The position numbers and the translations under genes are program-made. The notes under the pieces are model-generated. The model worked only from the letters and a program-made list of their open reading frames with translations. It ran no database searches and was not told the DNA's origin. From Betaproteobacteria bacterium (GTDB taxonomy: Bacteria; Pseudomonadota; Gammaproteobacteria; Burkholderiales; Sulfuricellaceae), in NCBI GenBank assembly GCA_021373185.1, contig JAJFTF010000007.1, positions 1-64,000 of the forward strand: a stretch of DNA of 64,000 nucleotides, given 5' to 3'. How positions within the stretch are numbered: the first letter of the stretch is position 1; each line of letters begins with the position of its first letter. Shown one piece after another: positions 14,844 through 28,041 of the stretch.

Positions 14844-17390
14844 TCAGGTTTTTAATTGTTGCAGAAGGTCGGTTTCCAGACGAAGCAAGGCATTGGGATT
14901 TTCCAGTTCATCCCCGGTAATTAAAAAAGTGTCTTCGGCGCGTTCTCCGAGCGTGGCGATTTTTGCAGTATGCAGGTGAATGTGATGCCTCAATAATGTC
15001 TGGGCGATGCGCGACAGCAGGCCGGGACGGTCTCCTGCAACGACCGACAGCACATGGTAGACATTTTTCTCATCGGATTTGACCAAAATCTCAGGCGTAA
15101 TCGGGAAGTGCTTCAGGTGGCGGCTCAGCCGCCCTTGCATCGGGGGCTCCAGCGGAACGGTTGGATCCAGTCGTTGTGTCAACTCATATTCAATAAAACT
15201 GAGCAGATCGCGGTAATGGACGGCACGGTCAGCCTCATCGAGCACAACGAAGCTGTCCAGGGCATAGCCATGGCGGCTGGTGTGGATTTTTGCCTCGACG
15301 ATATTGAAATCGGTGCGTTCGAAAAAGCTGCAAATCCGGGCAAAAAGGTCGTCCCTGTCCGGCGTGTAGATCATCACCTGAATGCCTTCACCAGCCGGGC
15401 TAAGCCGTGCCTTGACGACCGGCTGTGCGGAATTTACCTTGCCGTAGAGGTTGCGGCTGTGCCAGGCTATTTCCTGCGCTTCGTGACGCAGAAAATAGCT
15501 GGTTTCCAGTTGCGCCCATAGTGCCTGGTGTGCGTCGCCGCCGAATGCATAGAGCCGAAGTATGGACATTGCCTCGGTTTGTCTTGCCTGCAGGTGGGTT
15601 TCCAGCAAGGCGGTTCCGCCTGCAATATGGCGTTGTGTTGCCCGGAACAGATTTTCCAGTAGTTTGCCTTTCCATGCGTTCCAGACTTTCGGGCTGGTGC
15701 CACGGATATCGGCCATGGTCAGCAGATAGAGCGCAACCAGATGGCGCTGGTCGCGAACGTGACGGGCAAATGTTTCGATTACATCGGGGTCGCTCAAATC
15801 CTGTTTCTGTGCCGTAGCCGACATGACCAGATGATTTTCCACCAGCCATACGACGAGTTCCGTATCTTCCTTATCGAGGGCATGGCGGCGACAGAAGCGG
15901 CGCGCATCGACGGTGCCCAGCCTGGAATGGTCGCCGCCCCGCCCTTTGGCGATGTCATGAAACAGTCCCGCCAGATAGAGTACTTCAGGGCGTGCAAAAT
16001 TATTAATCAACTCGCTGGCCAGTGGAAATTCGTGGGCAAACTCGGGGACGGTGAGGCGTCGCAGGTTGCGTACGACCATCATGATGTGTGCGTCTACCGT
16101 GTAAACGTGGAATAGATCGTGTTGCATCTGGCCGACGATTCGGCCAAAGGCGGGAATATATCGATCCAGAATGCCGAGCTGGTTCATTCTGCGCAATTCA
16201 TGGGTAAGCCCGGGTCCCCGCAGGATGGACATGAATATGGCTTGGTTGGTGGTTTGGCGGCGGAAATTGACATCAATTTCAGGTGCGGAACGCCACAACG
16301 CACGCAAGGTGGTTGCGCTCATGCCACTGAGTTCCGGATGCTGTTGCAGAAGCATGAAGCTCTCCAGAATGGCGCCCGGTTCACGCTTGAATACATTGTC
16401 ATCTGTTATTTCGAGCAGCCCGTTGCTTGCGCGGAAGCGTGCGTTGATGGTTTCAGTCTGCGCCGAAGCGATAGGAAAAGCGCGTGCGCGCAGATTCTTT
16501 AACAGAATTTCGTTAAACAGGCTGACCGCTTTGGCGGTGCGGTAGTAGCGCTGCATCAACTGTTCGCTGGCTTTGCGCGGGTATTTGTCAGTAAGCCCGC
16601 ATTGCTCTGCAAGCATTGCCTGATGGTCAAACAGGAGCCGATCTTCACGTCTTTTTGCGAGATAATGCAGGCGGATGCGCAAGTTTTCCAGAAGCTTTTC
16701 GTGGCGCCTGATCTGGCTGGCTTCCTGAGTAGTAATAATGGATTCGCGCGCCAGCTTGTTCCATGAATTTCCCAAGCCAATGGCATGACTGATCCACAGG
16801 ATGTTTTGCAGGTCACGCAATCCGCCTGGACTTTCTTTCAGGTTGGGCTCAAGGTTGTTGGCCGTATCGTGGAAGCGGGCATGGCGCCGTTGTTGCTCCA
16901 GCAATTTCCCCTCAAAAAAATCGCGGGCGTTCAGGCTCTGTTGCAAAGCGGTAACAAGGTTTTTGAATAATATGCGGTTGCCAGTCAGGAGGCGTGCCTC
17001 AAGCAGGTTGGTCTGAACCGTGATGTCCTTGGTTTCCTCCAGGCATTCGGGCAGGGTGCGGACGCTATGGCCGACTTCCAGGCCGATATCCCAAAGCAAG
17101 CCGATAAGTTGTTCCAGTTTTTGTTCGACAGCGACATCCAGGCTACCCGGCAGAAGGATCAGCAGGTCAATGTCGGAGCCGGGATAAAGCTGCTTGCGCC
17201 CGTAACCGCCAACGGCGACAAGCGCGATGGATGAAGGTAGGGAAATTTGCTGCCAGATCGACCTCAGCAGTCTGTCCACCAACATGCTGTGGCCGAGCAG
17301 GAGGGCGGAGGCACGGGGGTTTTCGATGTAGGCTCGGTGCAGGCTGTCCTTGCCGTGCTGAAGAATATTGCGCCAACCGGCGGTGTCCAT
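14844..17390 (-). CDS. glnD: [Protein-PII] uridylyltransferase / uridylyl-removing enzyme
   Basis: This 848-residue nitrogen sensor uridylylates PII when glutamine is low and removes UMP when it is high. Domains in order are nucleotidyltransferase (GGYGRKQLYPGSDIDLL near residues 62-78), a GlnD-type helical linker, an HD domain (LFHDIAKGRGGDHSRLG near 455) and two C-terminal ACT domains (one ending with the VVLDEADRAVHYRDLL region, one covering HVLSVVAGDRPGLLSRIA). Length is normal. It lies 21 bases after map on the same strand and converges with the ATP-grasp gene. Confidence 0.97.
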   Translation of the reverse strand: MDTAGWRNILQHGKDSLHRAYIENPRASALLLGHSMLVDRLLRSIWQQISLPSSIALVAVGGYGRKQLYPGSDIDLLILLPGSLDVAVEQKLEQLIGLLWDIGLEVGHSVRTLPECLEETKDITVQTNLLEARLLTGNRILFKNLVTALQQSLNARDFFEGKLLEQQRRHARFHDTANNLEPNLKESPGGLRDLQNILWISHAIGLGNSWNKLARESIITTQEASQIRRHEKLLENLRIRLHYLAKRREDRLLFDHQAMLAEQCGLTDKYPRKASEQLMQRYYRTAKAVSLFNEILLKNLRARAFPIASAQTETINARFRASNGLLEITDDNVFKREPGAILESFMLLQQHPELSGMSATTLRALWRSAPEIDVNFRRQTTNQAIFMSILRGPGLTHELRRMNQLGILDRYIPAFGRIVGQMQHDLFHVYTVDAHIMMVVRNLRRLTVPEFAHEFPLASELINNFARPEVLYLAGLFHDIAKGRGGDHSRLGTVDARRFCRRHALDKEDTELVVWLVENHLVMSATAQKQDLSDPDVIETFARHVRDQRHLVALYLLTMADIRGTSPKVWNAWKGKLLENLFRATQRHIAGGTALLETHLQARQTEAMSILRLYAFGGDAHQALWAQLETSYFLRHEAQEIAWHSRNLYGKVNSAQPVVKARLSPAGEGIQVMIYTPDRDDLFARICSFFERTDFNIVEAKIHTSRHGYALDSFVVLDEADRAVHYRDLLSFIEYELTQRLDPTVPLEPPMQGRLSRHLKHFPITPEILVKSDEKNVYHVLSVVAGDRPGLLSRIAQTLLRHHIHLHTAKIATLGERAEDTFLITGDELENPNALLRLETDLLQQLKT

Positions 17391-17411
17391 GAGTCGCAGC
17401 GCTTCGTAAAG

Positions 17412-18212
17412 TTAGGGGAGGTTGCCGGGCTTTTGGGGTGATCCAGACGACAGAGTCAAGACTTCATAACCTGTTTCGGTGACCAGAATCGTATGCTCCC
17501 ATTGGGCCGATAGGCTGTGGTCCTTGGTGACGATGCTCCAGCCATCGCCAAGCTGGCGGATGTCACGTCGGCCCGCATTGATCATCGGTTCGACAGTGAA
17601 GACCATGCCGGGTGCAAGTTCGACACCGGTTCCCGCTTTGCCATAATGCAATACCTGAGGCTCTTCATGGAAATTCCGGCCAATGCCATGGCCGCAGAAT
17701 TCACGTACAACGCTGTAACCGTGACTTTCGGCGTATTTCTGGATAACCTGGCCGATATCGCCGAGGCGCTTGCCGGGTTTGATCGCGGCGATGCCGAGCC
17801 ACATGCATTCAAAAGCGGTTTCGCATAGGCGCCTGGCCTGGATGGAAGGTTCCCCGATATAGAACATACGACTGGTATCGCCATGGAAGCCGTCCTTGAT
17901 GGTGGTGACATCAATGTTGACGATGTCGCCGTTTTTGAGTTTTTTCTCGCCCGGAACGCCGTGGCAAACCTGGTGGTTGACCGATGTGCAAATCGATTTG
18001 GGATAAGGGTTGTGGCCGGATGGCGCGTAATTCAGTGGTGCGGGGATTGCCTGCTGAACCGTTACGGTGTAGTCGTGGCAGACTTTATCCAGTTCACCGG
18101 TAGTGACGCCTTCCTTGACGTAGGGACCGATATAATCCAGCAATTCCGCCGCCAGCTTGCCGACTATGCGCATTTTTTCTATTTCTTCCGGAGTTTTGAT
18201 GGTGATGGACAT
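17412..18212 (-). CDS. map: Type I methionine aminopeptidase
   Basis: This 266-residue metalloenzyme removes the initiator methionine from nascent proteins. Metal and active-site residues are visible in VCHGVPGE, NIDVTTIKDGFHGDTSRMF (two Asp ligands), GHGIGRNFHEEP (His), FTVEPM (Glu) and QWEHTILVT (Glu). It is divergent from rpsB and upstream of glnD, a conserved proteobacterial order. Confidence 0.97.
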   Translation of the reverse strand: MSITIKTPEEIEKMRIVGKLAAELLDYIGPYVKEGVTTGELDKVCHDYTVTVQQAIPAPLNYAPSGHNPYPKSICTSVNHQVCHGVPGEKKLKNGDIVNIDVTTIKDGFHGDTSRMFYIGEPSIQARRLCETAFECMWLGIAAIKPGKRLGDIGQVIQKYAESHGYSVVREFCGHGIGRNFHEEPQVLHYGKAGTGVELAPGMVFTVEPMINAGRRDIRQLGDGWSIVTKDHSLSAQWEHTILVTETGYEVLTLSSGSPQKPGNLP

Positions 18213-18315
18213 GATGTGGCGGTCTGAATTTAATTTCGCCAGTATATCAAATCAGGTTGTTGGAGAGCCTGACTTTGCGCGGCAACGAGTAAATCCCTGC
18301 GGAGTAAATTCCCTC

Positions 18316-18345
18316 TTGAGCGGGAGTGGCCCGGCATGCTAGAAT
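18316..18345 (+). promoter_or_regulatory. Sigma-70 promoter of rpsB
   Basis: TTGAGC (18316-18321), an 18-base spacer and TAGAAT (18340-18345) fit a vegetative promoter in the 296-base gap between map and rpsB. The start site would be near 18352, giving a leader of about 155 bases, long enough to hold the structured element described next. Confidence 0.65.
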
Positions 18346-18426
18346 TACGGGCTAAGTTTCATTAGGGGCTGCGGCCTTGAAGCTTACAGGTATGTTGGTA
18401 TGTTTGGAAATGTTTAAAACTTCCCA

Positions 18427-18478
18427 CATCCGCTTTACGTACAGGGTGCCCGGTTCGCCGGGTGGTATCGGGCGGATG
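18427..18478 (+). promoter_or_regulatory. Putative structured rpsB leader (S2 autoregulation site)
   Basis: CATCCGC (18427-18433) can pair with GCGGATG (18472-18478), enclosing a CCCGG-TTCG-CCGGG tetraloop hairpin (18449-18462). A structured element in the long leader just before rpsB is where S2 represses its own operon in other proteobacteria. The assignment to that regulatory class is inference from position and folding. Confidence 0.55.
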
Positions 18479-18508
18479 GAGGTCTAACCCTTACTCAGGA
18501 GCATCAAA

Positions 18509-19246
18509 ATGTCAGTGACCATGCGTCAGATGTTGGAAGCGGGCGTCCATTTCGGACACCAAACCCGTTACTGGAACCCTAAAATGGCGCCATATATTTT
18601 TGGCGACCGCAACAAGATTCATATTATCAACCTGGAAAAAACCCTGCCGATGTACCAGGAGGCGATGAAGTATCTGCGCCAAATGGCTAGCAACAAGGGC
18701 AGCATCCTGTTTGTCGGCACCAAGCGCCAGGCTCGCGATATTCTCAAGGAAGAAGCCGAGCGCGCAGGTTGTCATTATGTCAATTTCCGCTGGCTTGGCG
18801 GCATGCTGACCAATTTCAAGACGGTCAAGCAGTCAATCAAGCGCTTGCAGGAAGTGCAGGCGATGTTGTCGGAAGAAAATGTGGGCAAGCTGGCCAAGAA
18901 AGAGGCGTTGCTGCTGAATCGCGAACTGACCAAGCTGGAACGCAGCCTGGGCGGGATCAAGGACATGAACGGCCTGCCCGATGTGATTTTCGTGATTGAC
19001 GTCGGTCATGAGAAAGGCGCGATTACCGAAGCCAACAAGCTGGGCATTCCGGTGGTCGGCGTGGTGGATTCGAATAATTCACCGATGAGCGTGAATTACG
19101 TTATCCCCGGCAATGACGATTCGACCCAGGCTATCCGGCTGTATGCACGGGGCGCGGCCGATGCCGTGCTTGAAGGGCGTAGCCAGGTAATTCAGGAAAT
19201 CGTCGGCGAGGAGTTCGTCGAAGTTGAGGAACGGGCGGCTGAGTAA
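18509..19246 (+). CDS. rpsB: 30S ribosomal protein S2
   Basis: This 245-residue protein of the small subunit is needed to bind S1. The N-terminal signature [20 protein letters not shown] and the conserved [16 protein letters not shown] and [15 protein letters not shown] segments are present. It is preceded by TCAGGAG and followed by a strong terminator before tsf. Confidence 0.98.
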   Translation: MSVTMRQMLEAGVHFGHQTRYWNPKMAPYIFGDRNKIHIINLEKTLPMYQEAMKYLRQMASNKGSILFVGTKRQARDILKEEAERAGCHYVNFRWLGGMLTNFKTVKQSIKRLQEVQAMLSEENVGKLAKKEALLLNRELTKLERSLGGIKDMNGLPDVIFVIDVGHEKGAITEANKLGIPVVGVVDSNNSPMSVNYVIPGNDDSTQAIRLYARGAADAVLEGRSQVIQEIVGEEFVEVEERAAE

Positions 19247-19260
19247 TCAGCCGGAAATCA

Positions 19261-19286
19261 GGGGCTGATTCAGCCCCTTTTTTTTG
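19261..19286 (+). terminator. Terminator/attenuator between rpsB and tsf
   Basis: GGGGCTGA and TCAGCCCC form a tight inverted repeat (19261-19277) followed by eight Ts. It would limit transcription into tsf, keeping S2 mRNA separate from or more abundant than EF-Ts mRNA. Confidence 0.8.
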
Positions 19287-19362
19287 TGCCTGACTTGGCT
19301 TTGGTGTTTTAAGGAGCGCGTGAAAACCGCGCTGAGTGATGTAATCAGCAAGGAGTTTGAAA

Positions 19363-20963
<1,601 letters not shown>

Positions 20964-21009
20964 CAGCCTGCTGAAATTTTTGTGAGTCTCGACAGTAAGG
21001 AATTTTGAC

Positions 21010-21567
21010 ATGATTGCGGATGTGAAAAAATCAGCCGAGCAAAAAATGCAAAAGAGCCTGGAATCGCTCAAGACAGATCTAAGCAAGGTGCGCACAGGGC
21101 GTGCTCACACCGGTATCCTGGATCATGTCATGGTTGATTACTATGGTTCGATGGTGGCGATCAGCCAGGTGGCGAATGTCACTTTGCTGGATTCTCACAC
21201 TATCGGCGTGACGCCGTGGGAGAAGAAGATGGTGAACGCTGTGGAAAAAGCGATTCGCGATTCTGATCTGGGCCTTAATCCTGCCAGCCAGGGGGATTTG
21301 ATCCGTGTGCCTATGCCGGCATTGACCGAAGAGCGGCGCAAGGAATTTATCAAGGTGGTGAAGGGTGAAGCGGAACTCGCCAAAGTGGCGATGCGCAATG
21401 TCCGGCGTGATGCAAATGCCACCCTGAAGGATTTGGAGAAGGATAAATCCATCAGCGAAGATGATGAGCGTCGTGCTGAAGACGAAATCCAAAAATTGAC
21501 TGATCGTTACATCTCCGAGATAGACAAGATGCTTCATGCCAAGGAAACTGAACTGATGGCATTTTAG
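21010..21567 (+). CDS. frr: Ribosome recycling factor
   Basis: This 185-residue factor splits post-termination ribosomes with EF-G. The coiled-coil domain I ([40 protein letters not shown]) and small domain II ([10 protein letters not shown]) are complete. TAAGGA precedes the start. Confidence 0.98.
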   Translation: MIADVKKSAEQKMQKSLESLKTDLSKVRTGRAHTGILDHVMVDYYGSMVAISQVANVTLLDSHTIGVTPWEKKMVNAVEKAIRDSDLGLNPASQGDLIRVPMPALTEERRKEFIKVVKGEAELAKVAMRNVRRDANATLKDLEKDKSISEDDERRAEDEIQKLTDRYISEIDKMLHAKETELMAF

Positions 21568-21578
21568 GGATTGCGAGA

Positions 21579-22334
21579 GTGGGCCTGTTTACGAGTTCGA
21601 CACGGAGTATCCCCGATACCGGCGAGGTGCCGCAGCATATCGCCATCATCATGGACGGTAATGGCCGGTGGGCAAAGAAGCGCTTCATGCCCCGTATTGC
21701 CGGCCACAAACGGGGCGTCGAAACCGTCAGGAAAACCGTCAAGGCTTGTACCGAGTTAGGCGTCGGTTACCTGACGCTGTTTGCATTCAGTAGCGAGAAC
21801 TGGCGTCGCCCAGCCGAGGAAGTCTCGTTCCTGATGCAGTTGTTCATGCTTGCTCTTGAGCAGGAAATCACCAAGCTCCACAAAAACAATATTCGGTTAA
21901 AAGTTGTCGGTGACCGTTCCCGCTTCGAGGAAAAACTGGTCGAGATGATCCGTCGCGCCGAATCGCTCACGCAAAACAACACCGGCCTAACCCTGACTAT
22001 CGCGGCGAATTACGGTGGTCGGTGGGATTTAGTGCAGGCAACTCACAGGATGATCGAAGCCAAGCCGGAATGCGCTCTGATATTCAGTGAGGCGGACTTG
22101 GAGCCATATCTTTCCACCAGTTATGCGCCAGAGCCGGATTTGTTCATTCGAACCGGCGGAGAGCAGCGCATCAGCAATTTCCTGCTATGGCAATTGGCCT
22201 ATACAGAGCTGTACTTCACCGATACCTTATGGCCGGATTTCAATACGATGGCCTTGAAACGCGCGATCAAATCTTTCCAGCAAAGAGAGCGCCGTTTCGG
22301 ACGCACTAGCGAGCAACTCAAAAAAAATGCTTAA
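21579..22334 (+). CDS. uppS: Undecaprenyl diphosphate synthase (cis-prenyltransferase)
   Basis: This 251-residue enzyme makes the C55 carrier lipid for cell-wall and LPS synthesis. The catalytic motif [15 protein letters not shown] and the isopentenyl-diphosphate site [20 protein letters not shown] are intact. It starts with GTG at 21579, 11 bases after frr, and its end overlaps cdsA by eight bases. Confidence 0.97.
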   Translation: MGLFTSSTRSIPDTGEVPQHIAIIMDGNGRWAKKRFMPRIAGHKRGVETVRKTVKACTELGVGYLTLFAFSSENWRRPAEEVSFLMQLFMLALEQEITKLHKNNIRLKVVGDRSRFEEKLVEMIRRAESLTQNNTGLTLTIAANYGGRWDLVQATHRMIEAKPECALIFSEADLEPYLSTSYAPEPDLFIRTGGEQRISNFLLWQLAYTELYFTDTLWPDFNTMALKRAIKSFQQRERRFGRTSEQLKKNA

Positions 22335-23136
22335 AGCGCGCGTTCTGACCGCTCTGGTTTTGCTGTCCGCTTTTTTGTCTGCGTTGTTTCTTCTTCCCAA
22401 AATGGCTTGGGCGCTGCTGATGTTGGGCGTGATTCTGATTTGTGCCCGCGAGTGGTCAAATATTGCTTCTTTCACCGGATTCCAAAGCGGGCTTTACTTG
22501 CTGCTGACACTGTTCATCGGCTTGATGTTATTGCCAGAGCATTCCCCCTCGGTGGATTTGCTGATTTACGGCATTACTTTTTTTTTCTGGGCGCTTCTGG
22601 TTCCGCTGTGGCTGAGCAAGCAATGGAAAACCAGAAAACTGCCCCTCATGGCATTAACCGGCTGGATATTGCTGGTGCCCACCTGGTTGGCTCTGGTCGA
22701 ATTGCGCAGTATCAGCCCGGAATTGCTGCTGGGCTTGATGGCGGTGGTATGGGTTGCCGACAGCGCGGCTTATTTTGCCGGGCGCAGATTTGGACGTCAT
22801 AAGCTTGCTCCAGCCATTAGTCCGGGTAAAACCTGGGAAGGGGTGGCTGGCGCATTTTTAGGGGTGACGCTGTATGGTGTGGTATGGGAAATGTGGATCG
22901 GTTCTGCCGCACCGTTCAGTTCCGGCCTGTTGCCTGGGATACTGTTGCTGTGGTTGCTGGCGTTGTTCAGCATTTTGGGCGACTTGTTCGAGTCCTGGAT
23001 GAAACGCGTCGCCGGGATCAAGGATAGCGGTCGGCTTCTTCCCGGCCATGGCGGTGTGCTGGATCGAATCGATGCACTGACTGCGGCGATGCCTGTCGCC
23101 GCCTTTGGCCTGCTGCTTGGAAATTACGCACTTTAA
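22327..23136 (+). CDS. cdsA: Phosphatidate cytidylyltransferase
   Basis: This 269-residue multi-pass inner-membrane enzyme makes CDP-diacylglycerol, the precursor of phospholipids. The family signature is at the C-terminus ([20 protein letters not shown], then GVLDRIDAL). About eight hydrophobic helices precede it. The start overlaps uppS. Confidence 0.97.
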   Translation: MLKARVLTALVLLSAFLSALFLLPKMAWALLMLGVILICAREWSNIASFTGFQSGLYLLLTLFIGLMLLPEHSPSVDLLIYGITFFFWALLVPLWLSKQWKTRKLPLMALTGWILLVPTWLALVELRSISPELLLGLMAVVWVADSAAYFAGRRFGRHKLAPAISPGKTWEGVAGAFLGVTLYGVVWEMWIGSAAPFSSGLLPGILLLWLLALFSILGDLFESWMKRVAGIKDSGRLLPGHGGVLDRIDALTAAMPVAAFGLLLGNYAL

Positions 23137-23161
23137 GAGCGCCTGCCTTAACATTAAACTA

Positions 23162-24355
23162 ATGATAAAAATTCAAAATATTACCGTTTTAGGCTCAACC
23201 GGCACGATAGGGATGAACACGCTGGACGTCATTGCGCGCCATCCTGACCGTTTCCGGGTGGTGGCGCTGACGGCAAATCGCCAGGTTGACCGCATGCTCG
23301 AACAGTGCCTGAAATTCCAGCCGGATTATGCCGTCATGCTGGATGCGGACTGCGCCGAGACCTTGCATGGCAAGATCAAATTGGCTGGGCTTGATATCGA
23401 AGTGCTCAGCGGGATCGAGGCGCTGGAAAAAGTGGCGTCTTTGCCTCAGGTGGATAACGTGATGGCGGCGATAGTCGGCAGCGCCGGCTTGCGCCCTTCG
23501 CTGGCCGCTGCCAGAGCCGGTAAGCGTATTCTGCTGGCAAACAAGGAAACCTTGGTGATGTCGGGACGGATTTTCATGGATACCGTCCGGCAGAATGGCG
23601 CCACCTTGCTGCCGATTGATAGCGAACATAACGCAATTTTTCAATCGTTGCCGCGAAATTTTTCCGACGATTTGGGTGCAGTGGGAGTCAAACGCATTCT
23701 TTTGACCGCTTCAGGAGGCCCTTTTCGCACTGTGCCCTTGAGTGAGTTGGACAAAGTGACGCCGCAACAGGCCTGCGCTCACCCAAACTGGGTAATGGGG
23801 CGAAAGATATCCGTGGATTCGGCTTCCATGATGAACAAAGGGCTTGAAGTCATTGAAGCCCACTGGCTGTTTAACGCTGCTGCCGACATCATCCAGGTGG
23901 TGATTCATCCTCAGAGCGTGATCCATTCCATGGTGGAATATGTGGACGGTTCGGTGATAGCGCAATTGGGCAATCCCGATATGCGCACGCCGATTGCTTA
24001 TGCATTGGGTTATCCGGAGCGGATCGATGCTGGCGTGTCATCGCTGGATCTGTTCAAGATTGCTCATTTTGATTTTGAGGCGCCCGATACAGCACGATTT
24101 CCTTGTCTAAATTTGGCTTTTCAAGCTCTGCGCCAAGGGGGAACAGCTCCCGCCACCTTGAATGCAGCGAACGAATTGGCGGTGGACGCTTTTCTTGATG
24201 AGCGCATTCCTTTCAAGGCGATCCCTCTCGTGATCGAGGAGGTGCTGGCAAAAAATACGACCAAGCCTGTCACCAAGCTGGAAGATGTTCTTGACGCCGA
24301 TATCCAGGCACGCGAATCCGCGCTTGAGTGGATGCTGACAATGGGTTACGCATGA
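23162..24355 (+). CDS. dxr: 1-deoxy-D-xylulose 5-phosphate reductoisomerase
   Basis: This 397-residue NADPH enzyme commits carbon to the MEP isoprenoid pathway, feeding UppS next door. The nucleotide-binding motif [16 protein letters not shown], the metal site [13 protein letters not shown] and the substrate loop [19 protein letters not shown] are intact. I chose ATG 23162 because homology starts there; a longer frame begins at 23105 inside cdsA. No clear ribosome binding site is seen. Confidence 0.97.
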   Translation: MIKIQNITVLGSTGTIGMNTLDVIARHPDRFRVVALTANRQVDRMLEQCLKFQPDYAVMLDADCAETLHGKIKLAGLDIEVLSGIEALEKVASLPQVDNVMAAIVGSAGLRPSLAAARAGKRILLANKETLVMSGRIFMDTVRQNGATLLPIDSEHNAIFQSLPRNFSDDLGAVGVKRILLTASGGPFRTVPLSELDKVTPQQACAHPNWVMGRKISVDSASMMNKGLEVIEAHWLFNAAADIIQVVIHPQSVIHSMVEYVDGSVIAQLGNPDMRTPIAYALGYPERIDAGVSSLDLFKIAHFDFEAPDTARFPCLNLAFQALRQGGTAPATLNAANELAVDAFLDERIPFKAIPLVIEEVLAKNTTKPVTKLEDVLDADIQARESALEWMLTMGYA

Positions 24356-25719
24356 ACCTGCTGTTTACGCTAGCCGCATTTGCAATGACGCTCGGCATCC
24401 TGATCGTTGTTCATGAGTACGGCCATTATCTAGTGGCGCGGCTTTGCGGTGTTCGGGTGTTGCGATTCTCGGTGGGGTTCGGCAAGCCGCTGCTTACCCG
24501 GAAATTCTCCCCGGACGGAACGGAATGGGTCTTGGCCGCTTTTCCGTTAGGGGGTTATGTCAAGATGCTGGATGAACGCGAGGAGCCGGTAGCACCTGCC
24601 GACCTGCCTTATGCGTTTAACCGCCAATCCATTTACCGGCGCAGCGCCATCGTGGTGGCCGGGCCGGTTGCCAACCTTCTTCTTGCTATTGTGCTGTACT
24701 GGTTTTTGTTTGTTTATGGCGTAAATGGCATCAAGCCAATCTTGGGCGAAGTGCCATTTGCCACTCCTGCCGCTTCGGCCTCTTTTCAGCGCGGCGATAC
24801 GATCACCCGGATCGGCGACGAGTCCGTCGAAACATGGCAGGATGCACGCTGGATTTTGTTGCAACATGCCGTCCAGAAAACTGTAGTTGAAATCGAAACC
24901 CATAATGATCGCGGCGAGATTGCATTGCACCAACTTGATTTGAAGAGCCTGGATGCCGACGATCTGGAAAACGATTTTCTGGGCAAACTGGGCCTGACGC
25001 GTTACCGCCCTGATTTGCCGGCAAAAATCGGTAAAGTCCTGCCTGATGGGGTTGCGGCCAAGGCCGGGCTAATCATTGGCGATGAAATTCTTTCCGTGAA
25101 TCAGACGCCCCTCAAGACATGGGAAGATATGGTTCAATGGGTAAGACAAAATCCCGGTTTGCCGCTGGAAATTTCGCTAAGAAGAGGCAGCGATTACCTC
25201 CAGGTCGAATTGATTCCGGATGCCGTCAAGGAAAACGGACATTCTGCCGTGGGCAAGATCGGCGCTTCGCCGATGGTGGATCAAAGTTTGTTTGAGAAAC
25301 TGGTGGTAGAAGTACGCTACCCCATCCATAAGGCCTTCGTACAGGCCTTGAGGAAGACTTGGGATACTTCGATTTTTAGCTTGAAGATGATGGGGAAGAT
25401 GGTGGCCGGGCAGGTTTCCTGGAAAAATATCAGCGGCCCTATCACCATCGCCGACTATGCAGGCCAATCGGCGCATCTGGGTTGGGTGCCCTATATCAAT
25501 TTTCTGGCGCTGATCAGCATCAGTCTTGGGGTGCTTAATTTATTGCCGGTCCCCTTATTGGATGGCGGTCATTTGATGTATTATATGGTCGAAATGATCA
25601 AAGGGAGTCCGGTTTCCGAGAAAACCATGGAGATCAGTCAGCAGATCGGCATCGCAATTCTGCTGACATTAATGCTTTTTTCTTTTTATAATGACATTAA
25701 CCGTCTGATTTCTGGCTGA
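24352..25719 (+). CDS. rseP: Site-2 protease RseP
   Basis: This 455-residue intramembrane zinc protease cleaves anti-sigma-E and remnant signal peptides. The zinc motif [11 protein letters not shown] is in the first helix and the second metal motif [16 protein letters not shown] is near the C-terminus. Two PDZ domains lie between them (around [18 protein letters not shown] and [17 protein letters not shown]). The start overlaps the dxr stop (ATGA). Confidence 0.97.
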   Translation: MNLLFTLAAFAMTLGILIVVHEYGHYLVARLCGVRVLRFSVGFGKPLLTRKFSPDGTEWVLAAFPLGGYVKMLDEREEPVAPADLPYAFNRQSIYRRSAIVVAGPVANLLLAIVLYWFLFVYGVNGIKPILGEVPFATPAASASFQRGDTITRIGDESVETWQDARWILLQHAVQKTVVEIETHNDRGEIALHQLDLKSLDADDLENDFLGKLGLTRYRPDLPAKIGKVLPDGVAAKAGLIIGDEILSVNQTPLKTWEDMVQWVRQNPGLPLEISLRRGSDYLQVELIPDAVKENGHSAVGKIGASPMVDQSLFEKLVVEVRYPIHKAFVQALRKTWDTSIFSLKMMGKMVAGQVSWKNISGPITIADYAGQSAHLGWVPYINFLALISISLGVLNLLPVPLLDGGHLMYYMVEMIKGSPVSEKTMEISQQIGIAILLTLMLFSFYNDINRLISG

Positions 25720-25725
25720 ATAATA

Positions 25726-28020
25726 ATGAAATTAAAACTCCTGCCAATGCTGCTGATGAGTCTGTATGGCGCTTCCGCCTGGGCAATTCAGCCATTTGTC
25801 ATCAAGGATATCCGGGTAGAAGGAATTCAACGTACGGAAGCCGGAACAGTGTTCAGCTACATGCCGGTTCAAGTAGGCGAGAAACTGGATGACGAAAAAG
25901 CGGCTGCTGCCATCAAGGCATTGTATGGAACAGGTTTCTTCAAGGATGTGCGGCTGGAAGTCGAAAATGATGTGCTGATTGTCATGGTGCAGGAAAGGCC
26001 GGCAATTACCCAGATCGATTTTGTTGGCTTGAAGGAATTCGACAAGAAGCAGTTGATCGATGGCTTGAAGCAAATCGGACTGGCCGAGGGGCGCATTTTC
26101 GACAAGTCGCTACTGGATAAGGCGGAGCAGGAGCTTAAACGGCAGTATTTAAGCCGCGGTAAATATGGCGTTGAGGTTACCACTACCGTAACGCCGCTGG
26201 AGCGTAATCGTATCGCCATCAGTTTCAATATCAGCGAAGGCGATGTAGCGAAAATCCACCAAATCAATATCGTCGGCAATCAGGTATTCAGTGAAAAGGA
26301 ACTACGTGACCTTTTTGCCCTTACTACGCCCGGCTGGCTGTCTTGGTATACCAAAGCAGATCAATATTCGAAACAGAAGCTGGCGGCTGATATTGAGACT
26401 TTGCGCTCCTATTACCTGAATCGCGGCTATCTTGAGTTCAATGTTGATTCTACTCAAGTGTCTATTTCTCCGGATAAACAGTCTATTTACATCACGATTA
26501 ATATTACCGAAGGCCAGAAATACACCGTTTCTGATGTCAAGCTGGCTGGCGAAATGTTGGTGCCGGAAGATGAGTTGCGCAAGCTGATCAAACTTCATCC
26601 GGGCGATGTTTTTTCGCGAGAAAAAATGACCGAATCCACCAAGTTGATCGGTGATCGCTTGGGCAATGACGGTTACGCATTCGCCAACGTCAATGCGGTT
26701 CCCGAACTTGACAAGGAGAAGCGGGAAGCCAAATTCACCTTCTTCATCGATCCTGGCAGACGAGTTTATGTACGGCGTATTAACGTGGTCGGCAACACTA
26801 AAACGCGGGACGAAGTTGTTCGCCGTGAAATGCGCCAGATGGAAGGCGCCTGGTATGCTGCGGACAAGGTTAACCGGTCGCGAGAGCGCGCCAATCGGCT
26901 GGGGTATTTCTCCGATGTCAATGTCGAAACCCCTGCGGTTGCCGGGACGACTGACCAAGTGGACATGAACGTCAGCGTGACGGAAAAACCCACCGGGAGC
27001 ATCATGGCGGGAGCCGGATTTTCCAGTTCCGAGGGATTTATCCTGAGCGGCTCCGTATCCCAGTCCAATGTGTTCGGTAGCGGCAATTTCCTTTCCACGC
27101 AGTTCAATAGTGGCAAGATAAACACGGTTTATTCTTTATCCTATACCAATCCTTATTATACGGATGATGGTATCAGCCGCGGTTTTGATGTCTACCAACG
27201 GAAAACAAATTCATCTTCGTTGTCGATTTCCCAATACGATTCCAACTCCATCGGTGGAGGCGTGCGTTTCGGTGTGCCGCTTAACGAGATGGATTCGGTC
27301 AATTTCGGCCTGTCGGCGGATATCACCAAGCTATCCCTGTATGCTAACAGCCCTACGCGTTACGTTGATTACGTCAATCAATTCGGCGCCAATAACACGA
27401 CTCTACGCGGTGATGTCGGCTGGGCGCGAGACTCTCGCGATAATATTCTCTATCCGACAAAAGGCTATATGCAAAGGCTTTTTGGCGAAATGGGCCTGCC
27501 CGGTGGTGATGTGAAATATTACAAGATTTCCTACCAGCATCAGTGGTTCAAGCCGTTGTCCCAGGATCTTACTCTGATGCTCAATGGTGAAGCTGGGTAT
27601 GCCAACGGCTATGGCAACCGGCCATTGCCTTTCTTCAAGAATTTCTATGCCGGCGGCAATACCTCAGTTCGCGGTTTCAAGTCTTCGTCGCTGGGGCCAA
27701 AGGATCTTGCTGGCAATGCTCTAGGGGGTAATGAGCGCTTGGTTGGTAATGCCGAAGTGCTCTTTCCCTTTCCGGGTATGAGTAAGGACAAGTCATTGAG
27801 AATGAGTCTGTTTTTGGACGCGGGAGCGGTTTATGGCGCCGGTGATGTCAATGACAAATATGCAAAATTTAACTTTGGCGATATGCGTTATTCCACCGGT
27901 CTTGCCGCTTCCTGGCAATCCCCGATGGGGCCGATGAAGTTCAGCTTTGCCAAACCGCTCGGCATTAAGGATGACGATAAGATTGAGCGATTCCAGTTTA
28001 TTATGGGCTCTTCATTCTAG
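25726..28020 (+). CDS. bamA: Outer membrane protein assembly factor BamA
   Basis: This 764-residue Omp85 protein inserts beta-barrels into the outer membrane. It has a signal peptide (cleavage after ASAWA near residue 20), five POTRA domains (about 22-425) and a 16-strand barrel ending in QFIMGSSF with a terminal aromatic residue. The barrel motif VRGF ([19 protein letters not shown]) is present. It lies six bases after rseP. Confidence 0.98.
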   Translation: MKLKLLPMLLMSLYGASAWAIQPFVIKDIRVEGIQRTEAGTVFSYMPVQVGEKLDDEKAAAAIKALYGTGFFKDVRLEVENDVLIVMVQERPAITQIDFVGLKEFDKKQLIDGLKQIGLAEGRIFDKSLLDKAEQELKRQYLSRGKYGVEVTTTVTPLERNRIAISFNISEGDVAKIHQINIVGNQVFSEKELRDLFALTTPGWLSWYTKADQYSKQKLAADIETLRSYYLNRGYLEFNVDSTQVSISPDKQSIYITINITEGQKYTVSDVKLAGEMLVPEDELRKLIKLHPGDVFSREKMTESTKLIGDRLGNDGYAFANVNAVPELDKEKREAKFTFFIDPGRRVYVRRINVVGNTKTRDEVVRREMRQMEGAWYAADKVNRSRERANRLGYFSDVNVETPAVAGTTDQVDMNVSVTEKPTGSIMAGAGFSSSEGFILSGSVSQSNVFGSGNFLSTQFNSGKINTVYSLSYTNPYYTDDGISRGFDVYQRKTNSSSLSISQYDSNSIGGGVRFGVPLNEMDSVNFGLSADITKLSLYANSPTRYVDYVNQFGANNTTLRGDVGWARDSRDNILYPTKGYMQRLFGEMGLPGGDVKYYKISYQHQWFKPLSQDLTLMLNGEAGYANGYGNRPLPFFKNFYAGGNTSVRGFKSSSLGPKDLAGNALGGNERLVGNAEVLFPFPGMSKDKSLRMSLFLDAGAVYGAGDVNDKYAKFNFGDMRYSTGLAASWQSPMGPMKFSFAKPLGIKDDDKIERFQFIMGSSF

Positions 28021-28041
28021 TTACGATTTCAGGAGATCAAG

